Assembly (NCBI GenBank): GCA_951230915.1
Contig: OX579641.1
Location: 2,852,001-2,916,000, forward strand
DNA: 64,000 bases
From: Antitrichia curtipendula
Taxonomy: Eukaryota > Streptophyta > Bryopsida > Hypnales > Leucodontaceae
Direction of reading: 5' to 3'
Shown: in pieces, positions 46,081-57,612 of the stretch
Layout of the letters: every line of letters begins with the position of its first letter
How positions within the stretch are numbered: position 1 is the stretch's first letter
The notes under the pieces: model-generated
What the model was told of the DNA's origin: nothing
Database searches by the model: none
The model's input: only the letters and a program-made list of their open reading frames with translations
Position numbers and translations under genes: made by a program

Positions 46081-47074
46081 GGCAAGGGATTACGAGCGAT
46101 GTTTATCAGAAAGAAGTCAAGGACTATTCATAACTTTTTGACATTGCAGGCTGATGTTAAATAAGTTTGAATCTCTTAATTTTATAGATTCTTGAACAAT
46201 AACAATAGTCTTTTATAATGCAAGTAGATTTGGGCATTTACATAACTTTGCCGAAAAGAATTCAAAGAATTTCCTCACCAACTCTGAAGTCAAATATAAT
46301 TTGACCTAAGAATCAAGAAGACAAGCTCTTTATATGGATATGGGGGGTGGTAAGAGGTAATACAAATCATGTGGGATATGTAAATTAGAATAAGTAGGAG
46401 CTCATAGTTAAGTCAAAGTAGCAATTGTGTTTAAAGTAGAATTTTGGATCTCATTTAAGCATAGTATCAAAATTTATTTCAAAAAAATTTAAGTAAGAAA
46501 AGTTATAAAATCAATTGAACATTCATCTCCAAAAATTTGTTTAATATTTAGGTCCTCCATTCAAAAGTTATGAACAAATTTTAGAGAGGGGTTGGAAGGG
46601 ACATTTTCTTTGACATTTTCAAACATCTTCTTTGAATTCCGTCCATAATTTTTGATTGGAGGCTCAAATTTACTAAAGGATTTTTGAAGATGAAAGTTAA
46701 CTGTATTTACCAACTTTTCTTAGTTCAATATTTTTTGAAAAAATCTATTCTACTATGCCTAAATAAAATCTAAAATTCTAATTCATACATAATTCTTACA
46801 TTTTGACAATTAGTTGTCAAGCTCTCTACTTTACATTATCCCATATCCTTTGAGGATTCATGATGGAAAATTAATTTCATTATATAAAAATGATATCCCC
46901 ACCCTACCTTCCCACAAATAACAATGATGAATTTTCTTGACTTTGCCTTTGAATTTATTTCTCATTGGTAGATGTACAAATGACATTGGTACCGATGCTT
47001 ACTTCATTATCCAAGATGCCAAGTGTGTAAATACCTTTACCAAAGTTCACTCATTTTGAAGTTCTATTGTACTA
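46081..47074. other. AT-rich intergenic, no gene
   Basis: Sequence at 46540-46790 (GAACAAATTTTAG...TTTTGAAAAAATCTATTCTACTATGCCTAAAT) recurs at about 47880-48050, so a further unnamed dispersed repeat is present. No ends were recognised. Confidence 0.4.
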
Positions 47075-47232
47075 AGGTAAACCATCTCATTGTGGTTAGA
47101 ACTTGAGACCATCCCATTGTGGTCAAAATATTAATAGTGGTGTACATTTGAGAACTCAAATGTACACCACCATTAATATTTTGACCACAATGGGACCTAC
47201 TCAAATTTTGACCGCAATGGGATGGTTTACTT
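47075..47232. mobile_element. Fold-back MITE, 158 bp, TA-flanked
   Basis: AGGTAAACCATCTCATTGTG pairs with the complement at the right end, and TCAAAATATTAATAGTGGTG pairs with its complement around a tight centre at GAGAACTC near 47150. TA lies at 47073-47074 and 47233-47234. Confidence 0.75.
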
Positions 47233-47278
47233 TATGCAAGTAACACAACTTCTTGCAGCTCTAAAAAGTACCCAGTTA

Positions 47279-47557
47279 AGGTAGATGTCTCTAAAAGTGA
47301 CCTCTAACACAAAGGTACATTTTACTTTCTTCAATGTACTAACATTGTACATTTCAGGAGGGGGTCGCTTTTAGAAACCACTGCATTTCAACTTCAAAAA
47401 TTTGTAACTAATTCCACAAAGGTCCAAAAAATATGAAACAACTTGGATTAGATGCCAATTCCATTTTTCTTCCTACTAAAATTTACTGGAAACAAGTAGT
47501 TTAGCTTCCCTGAAAATGCAATCAGCTCTAAAGGGTTGCTTTCAGAGCCTCCTACCT
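47279..47557. mobile_element. TA-flanked MITE family D, uninterrupted copy (279 bp)
   Basis: It begins AGGTAGATGTCTCTAAAAGT and ends TTTCAGAGCCTCCTACCT. TA lies at 47277-47278 and 47558-47559. It is the reverse complement of the 39382 copy, without the nested family C element. Confidence 0.78.
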
Positions 47558-48308
47558 TAGATCAATCTGTGCACTGAGCATCTTGGTAACCAATTTTGTA
47601 TCCCATGCCAGGGCCGCACAGGTTTTGTGGAATCTATGTAGTAACCAGAAAATCTAATTTCGTACGTGGAGAGATGGAAACTTAAGTTCAACAATGGGCC
47701 TGCAAGGTTTTACTTTAACTTCGGAATGATTTTCTGGTTAGCCATTATTGTTAGGTTGACTCATGAAATTCCAAAAGATTGGCATGACCATTCATAACAT
47801 TCAAGAGCTGTGAGAGCAGCTGCCTTCCCTCTGACGGAATGATGTGGTATATTCCACAGCATTTCATTTCTCTGAAATTTGTCCATAACTTTTGAGTGGA
47901 AGATCTAAATCTAAAACAGATTTTGGGAGATGAAACTTAGCTTGATTAAACAACTTATTTTAGTTCAAAGTATTTTGAAAAAAGTTATTTTACTATGCCT
48001 AAATGAGGTCTGAAATTATAATTTTAACACAATTCCTACTTTAGACTTAACTATGAGCGGTTGAGAAATTACAAACTCTAAATTACATATCCCACATGGG
48101 TTGTTCTATCTCCTACCACCCCAAGTGTACATACAAAGCTTCTCTTTTCAACAAAAAAAGTCAAAATAAATTATCCATGGCACATGGTTAAATTTCACTG
48201 GTATAATACTCAATGAAGTCTTTGGGTTTTGATAGACCATCTATCTTTAAAATTATTTGTTTGTATATTTGGTCCTAGAATTAGCCAAAAAAATAGATCG
48301 CACCATAA

Positions 48309-48590
48309 ATGTACTGCCATTGTCTCGGTCCTGAAGCATACATTAATAACATGTGGATGCATTTCGTGGATGAAGACTTCAGAGAGGCAAAGGCAGCCTC
48401 TCTGAAGGCTCTTGAATGTTATGTTAGAGAAATCGACTACCCAGAACTTGGAATAATATTAAATCAAGCTACTTCTGGTGCAAATAAATCAGATCCAAAC
48501 ATTTACCTACATTCTCTGAGATGGTCAGCTAGTAAGTTTTCTAGCTTTGTGCCAGCTTCTGAAGGGAGATTAAGGGCCACTTTACACTAG
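48309..48590 (+). CDS. Unrecognised 93-codon ORF, possible exon or gene fragment
   Basis: The frame contains MHFVDEDFREAKAASLKALE, CYVREIDYPELGIILNQATS and YLHSLRWSASKFSSFVP. Its amphipathic, charged make-up and higher GC content look more protein-like than the nearby ORFs. I do not recognise a family. It stands alone among repeats, so it is probably a fragment if real. Confidence 0.25.
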   Translation: MYCHCLGPEAYINNMWMHFVDEDFREAKAASLKALECYVREIDYPELGIILNQATSGANKSDPNIYLHSLRWSASKFSSFVPASEGRLRATLH

Positions 48591-48738
48591 GCAGCGCAAT
48601 CGAGAGTCCGTCGGTTTCCACCAATTAGATTCCAAAGAATCAGGAATTCAGACTCTTGACCCTTTGCATTAGATGGCACAGTTGCCCTTGTGGCACCCTA
48701 CATGACAACAAATGCCTACATGGCGATGGCCTTGCAAT

Positions 48739-48799
48739 GGACTCTCGACCACAATTTGGGTCGGCCCAAAACAACGACCCAAATTATGGTCGAGAGTCC
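48739..48799. repeat. 25-bp inverted repeat (hairpin)
   Basis: GGACTCTCGACCACAATTTG(GGTCG) pairs with CGACCCAAATTATGGTCGAG(AGTCC) with one mismatch around an 11-base loop. The same CGAGAGTCCGT end also appears once at about 48600, so this may be the end of a small element. Confidence 0.55.
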
Positions 48800-49689
48800 G
48801 TTAGATTAGACTGTTGCTATTTGTTATTTGTTATTTGTTATTTATGGAGAGTCTTTGCATTCAATGAACCTAGTTCTCTTAACCTACTTCCTTTCAATGG
48901 CCAATGCCACCCTTTTATTCCATTTATACCCTTCCTCATGTTTTTTATCTTTTGCTTGAAAAATTGACACTCGGGTGAGGTTTGGACTTTGGGCTTGGCC
49001 TTTGGAATCTTCACACTATGGTTGGCCAAAGTCTCAAATTCCTAAATTTTAGGGCCTATTTATTGCCCATTTCTTAGAACTCTCATCAAAGTTTGGACTC
49101 TCACTTCCATGGCCTCTCAACTTGGTCAGATATAATAAAATTAATGTGAAGCGTCCCTAATTAAATTTTTGCTTACAATTTTGGTTCTAATCTTTTTACT
49201 TAATAATTCCATTCACCGAGGAGATATTGACAATACACCATTATTTTACACCATTAATTAGTATATGATACAATACTTTTTAGACCTATGAAACATTAAA
49301 AACACCATGAATTAGCATCCATGTTGATGAACACCATAAATGAGCTTGGGATCTCATTTTAACCACTTGTTTGCATTACTGTAAGGTTGGTTGTGGCGGC
49401 CACCCCAACTCCATTATCCATGTCTACCCAATGTAATGAAATTTGAAATTTAGTTTCAAAATTGACATGTCTTTGAAAGAGGAGGATTGTAGCCTTTAAA
49501 AATTTGAATTTGAAGAAAAATTGTTGGTGAGAATTTGATACCAAAGGAAACAAACCAAGAGATTTTAATAAAAAAAAGATGCAACAAGTGACCTTAGAAA
49601 AAACCTTGTTTGCTTCTACAAAGTGGAGGTAATTGCTCATGGTTGGAACATTCTATATGTTCATAATGTGGCAATCTTGGAGATTCATA

Positions 49690-49940
49690 CCTTAAGTTAA
49701 GTTGTTTTGTTTTGTTTGTTTGTTACGATGAGATCTCTTGGAACAAGCGTCTCCTAGTTGAATGCTTGGTACCATCGGAAAGCCCTCAATGAGGAAGGGT
49801 GCACGGGCTTTGTTCCATGGCATTTGAACCTATGGGGGAAATTTTATGGATTTTTGAATTATTTTTGGTTTAAGAAAATTAGAAAATTACTTTTATTTTT
49901 ATTTTGGCTATGGCAATGGCATAGGGACACACTAGTGTAC
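49690..49940. repeat. Repeat family F, isolated copy
   Basis: GAGATCTCTTGGA, then GGTACCATCGGAAAGCCCTC, AATGAGGAAGGGTGCA and GGCAATGGCATAGGGACACA match the 9277 copy closely and in order. Confidence 0.65.
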
Positions 49941-52057
49941 ATGAAATTTGGATCCTTAAGATCACTATCTACCAGAGGTTCTATGGAAACTAGTATTTCT
50001 TTTTCTGGTGAAATTTAGCCAACTCTGATTAAAAAAAAGGAGCTAATACATTGATGTCCTTCCAAATTCAATTCAATAAAATGTTGCTAGAAACACCAAA
50101 GTTGACAAATTTTTCTTCTGAAAAAAACACATTGGTGCAAACAAAAACATTACATATTTTTCAACCCCTGTGGAGGGGTACAAGTTCCTAAGGTTCATTG
50201 ACTCTGGAACTGTACGGAACTGTGCTTCAGCAGCTTCTGGACGTGGCAGAGATACAGCCCTGTTAATTTATTATTATTATTTTAAGATTTTTTATTACTT
50301 AAATTTCAATTAATTAATTAATTAATTTTTTTTTAACAATGGCCATTCTTTATCTGCTGGGGGAACAACGCCGGGAATAGGCCCGAAACGGACCTCCAGA
50401 CACCCCCAAAACATCTAATGAAATAATTCCTAATAACTCTCCAGAAGTCCTCATCTATTGACACACAATATTAACTCCTGAAGGACAAAACCTATAATTG
50501 TATAGTCAATTTTAGAAGTCCTTTACTCTGTATGTTCCATTTCTATGCTATTTATGAGTGGAATTTTTTTATTTTACATTCTAAAGATGAAATCACATGT
50601 CTAAAATTTGTCACAAAATTTTCAAACTTTGGAGTGGAAATTCAAATCATCAAGAGTTTTAGAATAAAATATGAAGAAAATTCATATGCTATTTTAAAAA
50701 ATAATAATTTTTAAAATAGAAGTAAATTATACTAGATAAAATTTTGGTATAATGAAAAGTTTTGTGTCACTCCATATTTAGAAATGAGATCATACATCCT
50801 CAACTTCAAACTTCACTAAAATGTTTCTTTTAAGGAATTTTCTAAAACTTCTAAGTGGAGTAGAAACTGTGCTTTAGGAGCTTCATTATATTAATCTTGC
50901 TCAATAGCAAAAGAAATTGTTTTGAATATCAAAATCAAATTTTAATGAAAAAATCTCAAAGTATTGAAATACAATAGATAGTGTACCATTTTTTTTATGA
51001 CTATCCCATATAAAACTAAAAAACAAGTGAAATGTTTTGAACATAACTCAATGATGTGGCTATAGCATGAATGAAGCTACACACAAAAAAAATGGATGAA
51101 AATAATCCATTCTTCAATATACATAAAGTCTGGTTGACCATCCAAAAGACACAAAACGTCCTCAATGTCCTTCCAAGATTAAAAAGAGAGATGGAAGAGC
51201 TTGGGAGTTTGGAACCTAAAACTCATAAGACACAACATTCTAAGGGTAGTACACCAAAGTTGGTCTTCTATTTGCAAAATCCATCCATCTAGATGCTTGT
51301 GACCTCTTAACATATGACCTCTTAACATGGGAGCCTAGGGGCAAATGTACCTGTAATCAACATTTTGAGAACTCAAAGTCTAATCATGTGTACTACAACT
51401 AAAATAGAAATGCCCCCAAAAGCATTTTTTTTCCATTCATATACCCTAGACTTCAACTACATGTGTCTTGGGAGGTGCACTTAGTTCTACTACAACAAAC
51501 CACGTGCAAACAAGTGGTTTCTAATAAACTACAATTTCAACCTAAAATTTTGAGCATTGTTTAATAATGACTATAGGTTTCTATTGTCAAAATTTTCAAC
51601 TCAAATAAAATATGAAATGATTTCTAGAAGAGGTTGAAAATGAACTAAAATGGCATGTTTTTCAACTCAAATAATTATAGAGAACACATTTAGATGACCA
51701 TTGAATCAATATTCAACTCAAAATGAGCTTTCAATAGAAAGTTAATTTTAGGATTTAAAAAAAAAACTCTTAGACAATTTTTCCTTATATAATATAGGGG
51801 TGTGAAAGTTATTTTTCAGTTCTATAGTGCATCTTTTTACTTCAAAAATTTGTAACTAATTATTATTAACAAATAAAAATATCAATAATTCAGAACATAA
51901 ACTTTCAAAGTTTTGTTCACACGTGGTTTCTAATGGATACTCTAATTGAACTTCCCGTGAAATGTGTCCTTCAAATGCATCAATAAAGTATCCCTATCCT
52001 TAACTCTGATTCGTTGAATGTTGATTTTTGGAGGTTTCAGTTTAAAGTCCAAAAGTC
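49941..52057. other. AT-rich intergenic, no gene
   Basis: A worn TTAACTCCTGAAGGACAAAA at about 50471 resembles a subfamily B end. Low-complexity (TTA)n and (TTAA)n lie at 50265-50335. No coding sequence is recognised. Confidence 0.35.
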
Positions 52058-53901
52058 TTAAAGTCCAAAAGTTCCTACGGGGACTCTTAAGATTTTTGGT
52101 AGGCTTGCATGATCTCAATTTTTGATATGATTGTTTGAATTTTTTTTTGAAAATAGAAGATCATATTAGTTTTGGGGGAATATAGTTTTATTTCCATTGA
52201 TGCCCAAGAGCAAAAGTTATGCCACCATGAGTACCAAAAACAACTTAAAGGGCAACCCTCTTGAAATCACAAAAGTTGAATTTTTAAAATTAATTAATTT
52301 TTTCTCAAAGATTATATTTTTGTCTACATCTGAAGCTTTGATTAATTCTATTTGGACTAGTAATGAGAAAGTTATGGACAATCCAAGCATCTTCTTGAAA
52401 AAATAACCTAGAAAATAACTTATAGAATTCATTTTTGAATGCAATTTAGACAATTTTTCAAAAAATTATTACTTAGGGTTAAGTTTGCTTGCTAGAACAA
52501 TTTCACCATTGGAATTATTGTGTTCCAATTCCATCTTAGAGTTATTAACCGTTTAGTTATCCCTTCAATCTTGAACCTACTTTAATCCCTAAAGGACCAA
52601 ACACCATTAATTGACAATATAGCAATTTTGGGCAGCTCACTACAACCGGAATTTTTTTTTTCTTTGAAGTTTTCACACAAGATATACTTGATGTAGCTTT
52701 AAGGCCCAACAATTTTCATAACTTTTGACTACGTGGTTAAAAAGTTATTGCACGATATGTCGTTTTCATTGATTGGCGGGCAGCTTGGGCAACTGAAAAA
52801 ACTTCTTTAAATATCATTTTTTTTAAGAATACAAATTTGAAATTGGTTCTTTAGATTTCTATGTACGTGGGAAGCTTTGATTCATTCCACTTTTTTATTT
52901 ATTAATGAGATGAAAGTTATGAGGAGTTTTAGTTTGAAGGTAGTTATGGAATCTCTTCTCTAAGATAAACTGTAAAGTCCTTTATTTAACTCAATTTTCA
53001 ATATTTTTGAAAAAAAATAAAAACATTGAGTGTAGATTGTTTGTTACAACATTACAACCGTTGAGATTGGCATTTTTGAATTCCATATTTAAATTCTTAA
53101 CAATTTAGTGTTTTGAATCATTCTCTACCACTTTTTATTTCCTATTTTTTTCCTATATGTTTTACAATTCCAAATGATCTGAAATTTTTGAAGCATGCAG
53201 CCAACTTGCCTTGAAGAATGAATTTAAAGAGTAACCACCATTTTGAACATTTTTTCATACAAATGTGACCTTGTGAAGTGCAGCTTCCGAGATTTTCGCA
53301 AGGATAGAAAAAGGATTTTTGTTTATTCAAATGCTTTTATCTTGCAATACACACGGAGGAAATTTCTGAAATTTTTTGCACAACTTCTCAAACTAGTTTG
53401 ATACAAGATCCTACGGTTACATTTTCCAAAAATGTTTGAAAAAATAAATTGGTATCTGTATTAGAAATAGTAGTTTTAGAGCGGTTTTGGTGAAAACATA
53501 GTCTCTGACCTTTAGGGATTAATGAGTGAAAATTAAGTATTTTTCTATTGAAATTTTTTGTCCTGTATTCTCAGCTCAGATCTTCAACATAAAAAATAAG
53601 AAAATCAAGATCAATAGTACAAAAATTCTAAGTAGAAGATTTAAAGCCAAAAAATCTAGTTGAGCAAGGTGTAAAATAAACTTTTTTTTCTAATTTTTAA
53701 ATTTTAAATGCAATTATCTTACAATCTACATAGTCAAAAAAATTGAATTTTTTTCCACACATTCTTTTACTAGTGCAATACAAGATCCTATAGTTAGATA
53801 TGTAAAATAAATAATTTAAAAAGTTTTTTGCTCTTTACTATAGAAATGGTAGTTTTAATTAGTTTTTAATAGAACAAAAGCCTTGGGACTTTAGAGGTTA
53901 A
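52058..53901. mobile_element. TTAA-flanked subfamily A copy interrupted by a subfamily B element
   Basis: The left part (from about 52058, TTAAAGTCC...) and the right part (53523-53901, ending GGGACTTTAGAGGTTAA) follow subfamily A: GCTAGAACAATTTCACCATT before the insert and CAAAATTCTAAGT...GCCAAAAAATCTAGTTGAGC after it. The left boundary is approximate because that end is worn. Confidence 0.65.
52582..53522. mobile_element. TTAA-flanked subfamily B, complete reverse copy (941 bp), nested in subfamily A
   Basis: The ends are TTAATCCCTAAAGGACCAAA and TCTCTGACCTTTAGGGATTAA (21 bases, first T optional). It is collinear with the reverse of 18590-19521. It sits where other A copies read TTAATGAGTAAG. 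Confidence 0.82.
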
Positions 53902-54125
53902 GATCCACCTATGTGATGGTTTCAGTGGTCTAGGGAGTTCTACTTTGAAAATTAATAGAAATCACATGCCATATTTAGTTTAATTTTTTTTAATTTTTTT
54001 TAATTGTGAGTATTCATGATTCTCAATTGCTAATACTCCAACAATATTAGTTTTAGGGATTGGTGCCTCCAACTATGCTGAATTGCTTATATTGATAGTT
54101 TTGGGTGTTTCCACTATATGAATTC

Positions 54126-54348
54126 TTAACCCATAAACGACATTGAGGCCATTTTCCGGCCAATGAATGAATCTCTCCATGTTGGACAAAAGTGCAACTA
54201 TTCATCCTCGAAATTTTGTGTGAAAAGGGAAGGTCTTCTACAATAGTTTGACTTCCAATGAGTGCTTTTGCATTTTCTTAAACTGACAATTTACATGGTA
54301 CCAAAACAGATAATTTCCACGGTGACCAGCTCGTCGTTTAAGGGCTAA
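54126..54348. mobile_element. Short TTAA/TTAG-ended MITE, 223 bp
   Basis: Left TTAACCCATAAACGAC against right GTCGTTTAAGGGCTAA: 14 of 16 positions pair. The end is a variant of the TTAACCCCTAAA terminus of the larger family. No ORF. Confidence 0.5.
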
Positions 54349-54422
54349 AGCTAAAAACCGAAACCGCTTTCAACAGAACAAATTGCCAGATCAGGACAAA
54401 GAGAAAAGGGATTAAAACACCC

Positions 54423-54695
54423 TTGGGTCACTTGTCTTTGAATTCCTGCTTTCCAGTGTCCTTACAAGCTGATATAAATGAGGAACAGAAGGATCAGAGC
54501 AGCACCGGTATACTACAATCCAAGGACATCACAATCGTCAGAAAGTACCGGCATACAATCCTCACAACTGATCACAAGCTCGAGATAATCAAGAGCATGC
54601 CTAAAATTGCGAAAGGAGACACCATCTCAAACACTTTCAATTCTAAGGTAAGGATAGCTACTTTTCCACAAGGTTGCCCCAATAAATCTAGATAA
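54423..54695 (+). other. ORF with a CENP-B/pogo-like helix-turn-helix stretch, weak
   Basis: Residues 40-72 read KYRHTILTTDHKLEIIKSMP, KIAKGDTISNTFN. The L-T-x-x-x-K-L-E-I-I-K pattern, followed by a glycine and a second helix, is typical of the first DNA-binding helix of CENP-B, jerky and pogo/Tigger transposases. The match is short and the ORF ends soon after, so it is at best a fragment. Confidence 0.3.
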
Positions 54696-55160
54696 CAAAT
54701 AGATACACATAGAAGTACATTCCACATTAAAACATTGAAATTAGGACACGGATTTAGAACATTGAGGTCTTATAACTTTTGTATACTATATTTAAGTGTC
54801 ATTTTTTTACTTCAGTGTAGCCACAATTTGTCTCTGTGAGGCCAAAAGTCCATACCGCAGACGCACACAACCATAGTTGTCAGAGAAAGTTTTAGGTTAT
54901 AGTTGATCCAACCTCAACTGAACATCTTCTCCAATTGCAGGGAATGAAGACTCTAGATCCTCGACAAATAGAAAGTAAATGGACAGTAAACATAGTATTA
55001 TTCTTGCCTAAGAAACGACTCAGACTGAGTCGATTTCGCTAACTTGGCAGAACTCCACGACTGACACTTTTCAAAGGGTGTAGCTCGAAACGTAAATCTA
55101 TAGAAATCCTAGATTTAGAGCTTTTTGCAGATGAATCCACAGTTTCGGGTGCCTATAATT

Positions 55161-57180
55161 TTAACGAAATTGACGATTCATTTGATGAAACCAAAGACAT
55201 TGCACCACTTCTCCATAGCCGATGACGTCGAAGGCCAACACAAATGCCCTTCCGAAACCGTTTGACAGATCGGGGTCATCTGCTAAAAAAAGACAAGTAT
55301 CACTCTGTCTCCTCCAAACGCCCGGTGCAGCACCGTGCTTGCAGGTCATTGCTGCACAATCTGGTGCCATTGGCATTTCAAAATAACCATTCAGCTGTAG
55401 CAGAAAGAGCATATTAAGCAGGAAGGAGAATTTTATTTTGAGCTATTTGTACAGTACATCAAAAGTGTCCAGATCTAATTCAGTTGCTGATGACTACACT
55501 CTCAAGTTGATCTGGTTTGAGTATTTTTACTGCACTAACCATCTTACTTACAGCGATTAAGTGTTGTAATCGCTTAATTTCAAACCATTTTACACTCTTA
55601 TGGTTCGATGACAAGCAGGGTACCACCTCATATTGGAACCCACAATAAGTAGACAGAAGAGTGTTAGCTAGAAGGCTGAATTTGGAGTACCTTAAACTTG
55701 CAGACGTCGTTTCCGTCCACGTGGCATTCGAATGACACTGGTCCGTCCGTTTCCAACCACTTTCTCTGTCAAAACAAAAACTCCTGTTGAAGCTCTGAGT
55801 GTGGCAGATATCCTCCTCCAGATCCTCTGCAGTACAAACGAAACCAGGAAGAAAAAAGCAATTAGCTTTAGAAATTTCACCTTCACGTCCTTGACCTCCG
55901 AGAAAAACTCCACCGGAATCTTATGCCTAACTGCAGCTTCACTAGCAATGTAGCCAGGAATTGCCTCTAGGGGCATAGCATCGGGAGCATTTATCTGTCC
56001 CAAGGATAATGCATTTTCGGGATCCAGTCCACTTCTGTATAACACACTTTCCACAGGCCTCAGCCAATTGAAAAGCATGAAACAGTCATGAACCAGAAGA
56101 AATCATTGTTGCTGTCAGTATTAATGTGTCGGCAACAAATTGGAGGTAATAGAAGTGAAATGGATTTCAGATTCAATGCAACGACGATACTAGTCTAAAC
56201 TGAAAAAAATTAAGGGCGTTGTCGGTACTAGTGTGTCGGTTATTGCAGTAAGCGGAAAGAGAAATGACGAAATAAACTCAGCAGAACGATGCAACTACTC
56301 TAAACTCGGAGAAATCATGAACGCTGTCGGCACTAATGTGTCGGTAACAATGCAGGTGGTGAAGGGCCCGGTGAAGTGCAATAACTTATTGACTCAAGGC
56401 TCCGAGCAGAACGACGAAATTAATATCAACCAGACGAAATTATTGATAATGTTGGTGTCAATTGATGTGTCGGTAACAAATTGCAGTAACTTACTGGCTC
56501 AAGGGGCTGAGCAGAACGATGAACTTGAAAAAATCCAGCCTCCCCAACGCAACTTGCTCCAGGATCAAGCTCTGCCACGGCCACTCGAAGCTCTCCTCCG
56601 TCTCATTTGGGTATCTGCGATCCCAGGCCCTGTCGAAAGCCTCCAGCTTCCCCTGTTTCTGCAACTGCATCTCTTTCAGACCCCCTTTCGTGGTCACCCC
56701 TGAAACTCAATGTCGAACAATAGTGGTTTTCCAAGCAGTTTAGTAGGCAAACTATGTCGAAAGTTGGAAGATTTCTAAAAAACCCTAATGGCACAAGAGA
56801 ATTGACAATCGCCTAAACCTTACAAGGAGTGATACAAAGGGGAAAGTCCCTCTTGAAACCACATTAATTAAGAAATAACATCACGATGTTGTTTGAACGA
56901 ACTGGGAGGTTGAAACAATGCCCCAAATGTTTTATTTGATGATTTTTTGTAAAACGTTGTTTCCAAGAGGGGTTTAGCACAGAGGCGCCGGGAATTTACC
57001 CCAAGCTGCGGTGCTAGTCCTGCTCCCGGAGCTTTCGCCTCTTGCGAGGCCACCACTGGAAGAAGAAGAGGATTGCTGTCACTACTCTGGGACGGTCCAT
57101 TGTAAATGTCGTCAACCTCCTCTTGCGACCACGTCGAGTGCTGGAGTTCTGCACAACGTATTTCTTGGCTTCGACAATTC
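55161..57180 (-). pseudogene. Duplicated 5' exons of an RDR-like gene, without the catalytic part
   Basis: Minus-strand coding blocks in order: about 57170-57003 (QHSTWSQEEVDDIYNG...GLAPQLG, then GTAAAT), 56697-56510 (KLEAFDRAWDRRYPNETEES), 56078-55876 (FNWLRPVESVLYRSGLDPEN...PLEAIPGYIASEAAVRHKIP), about 55750-55698 (GPVSFECHVDGNDVCKFK, then GTACTC) and about 55400-55211 (APDCAAMTCKHGAAPGVWRR...FDVIGYGE). The last two blocks match sequence upstream of the complete RDR: YECHVDKSGSYIIKV at about 63945-64000 and TDCAAEICKHLVTPQVWRRQ at about 63652-63712, with similar spacing. No catalytic exons follow below 55161, so I read it as a truncated tandem copy. It could instead be an intact short gene; exon joins are tentative. 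Confidence 0.5.
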
Positions 57181-57612
57181 TAGCTCGACCACATTGTGAA
57201 ACGACGGCAAATATTCCCACGCTTCCCACATTGTGAAACCCCTCACCCTACAAACTGAAACCACTTCCTGCACCTGTTTCGGCAGCATGCTAATATCTCA
57301 TTAACGTTCGGACTGACCTGTGGACGGCATCGATCCAGGTGCAAAGTTTCACTCTGAGATCATCAGGAGCGAATCCCCAGGCTACAGTATTTAATCATAC
57401 CCTCCAACATGATTCTCAGGACCCTACTCACTGCAAACATGATTCTTTCTATCCTGCAAACACACTTTGGCCTGGATTGTAGGACTGACCGGTCGATCTG
57501 CTTGCAAGGACCAAGAATTGAAGTGGCGAGTGGGAAGTCAAAAAGCCAACAGTAGAAAGGAGCTGCGCATAAATAATTACATTTAATAAATGTCGTTTTT
57601 CAGATTAAAGTG

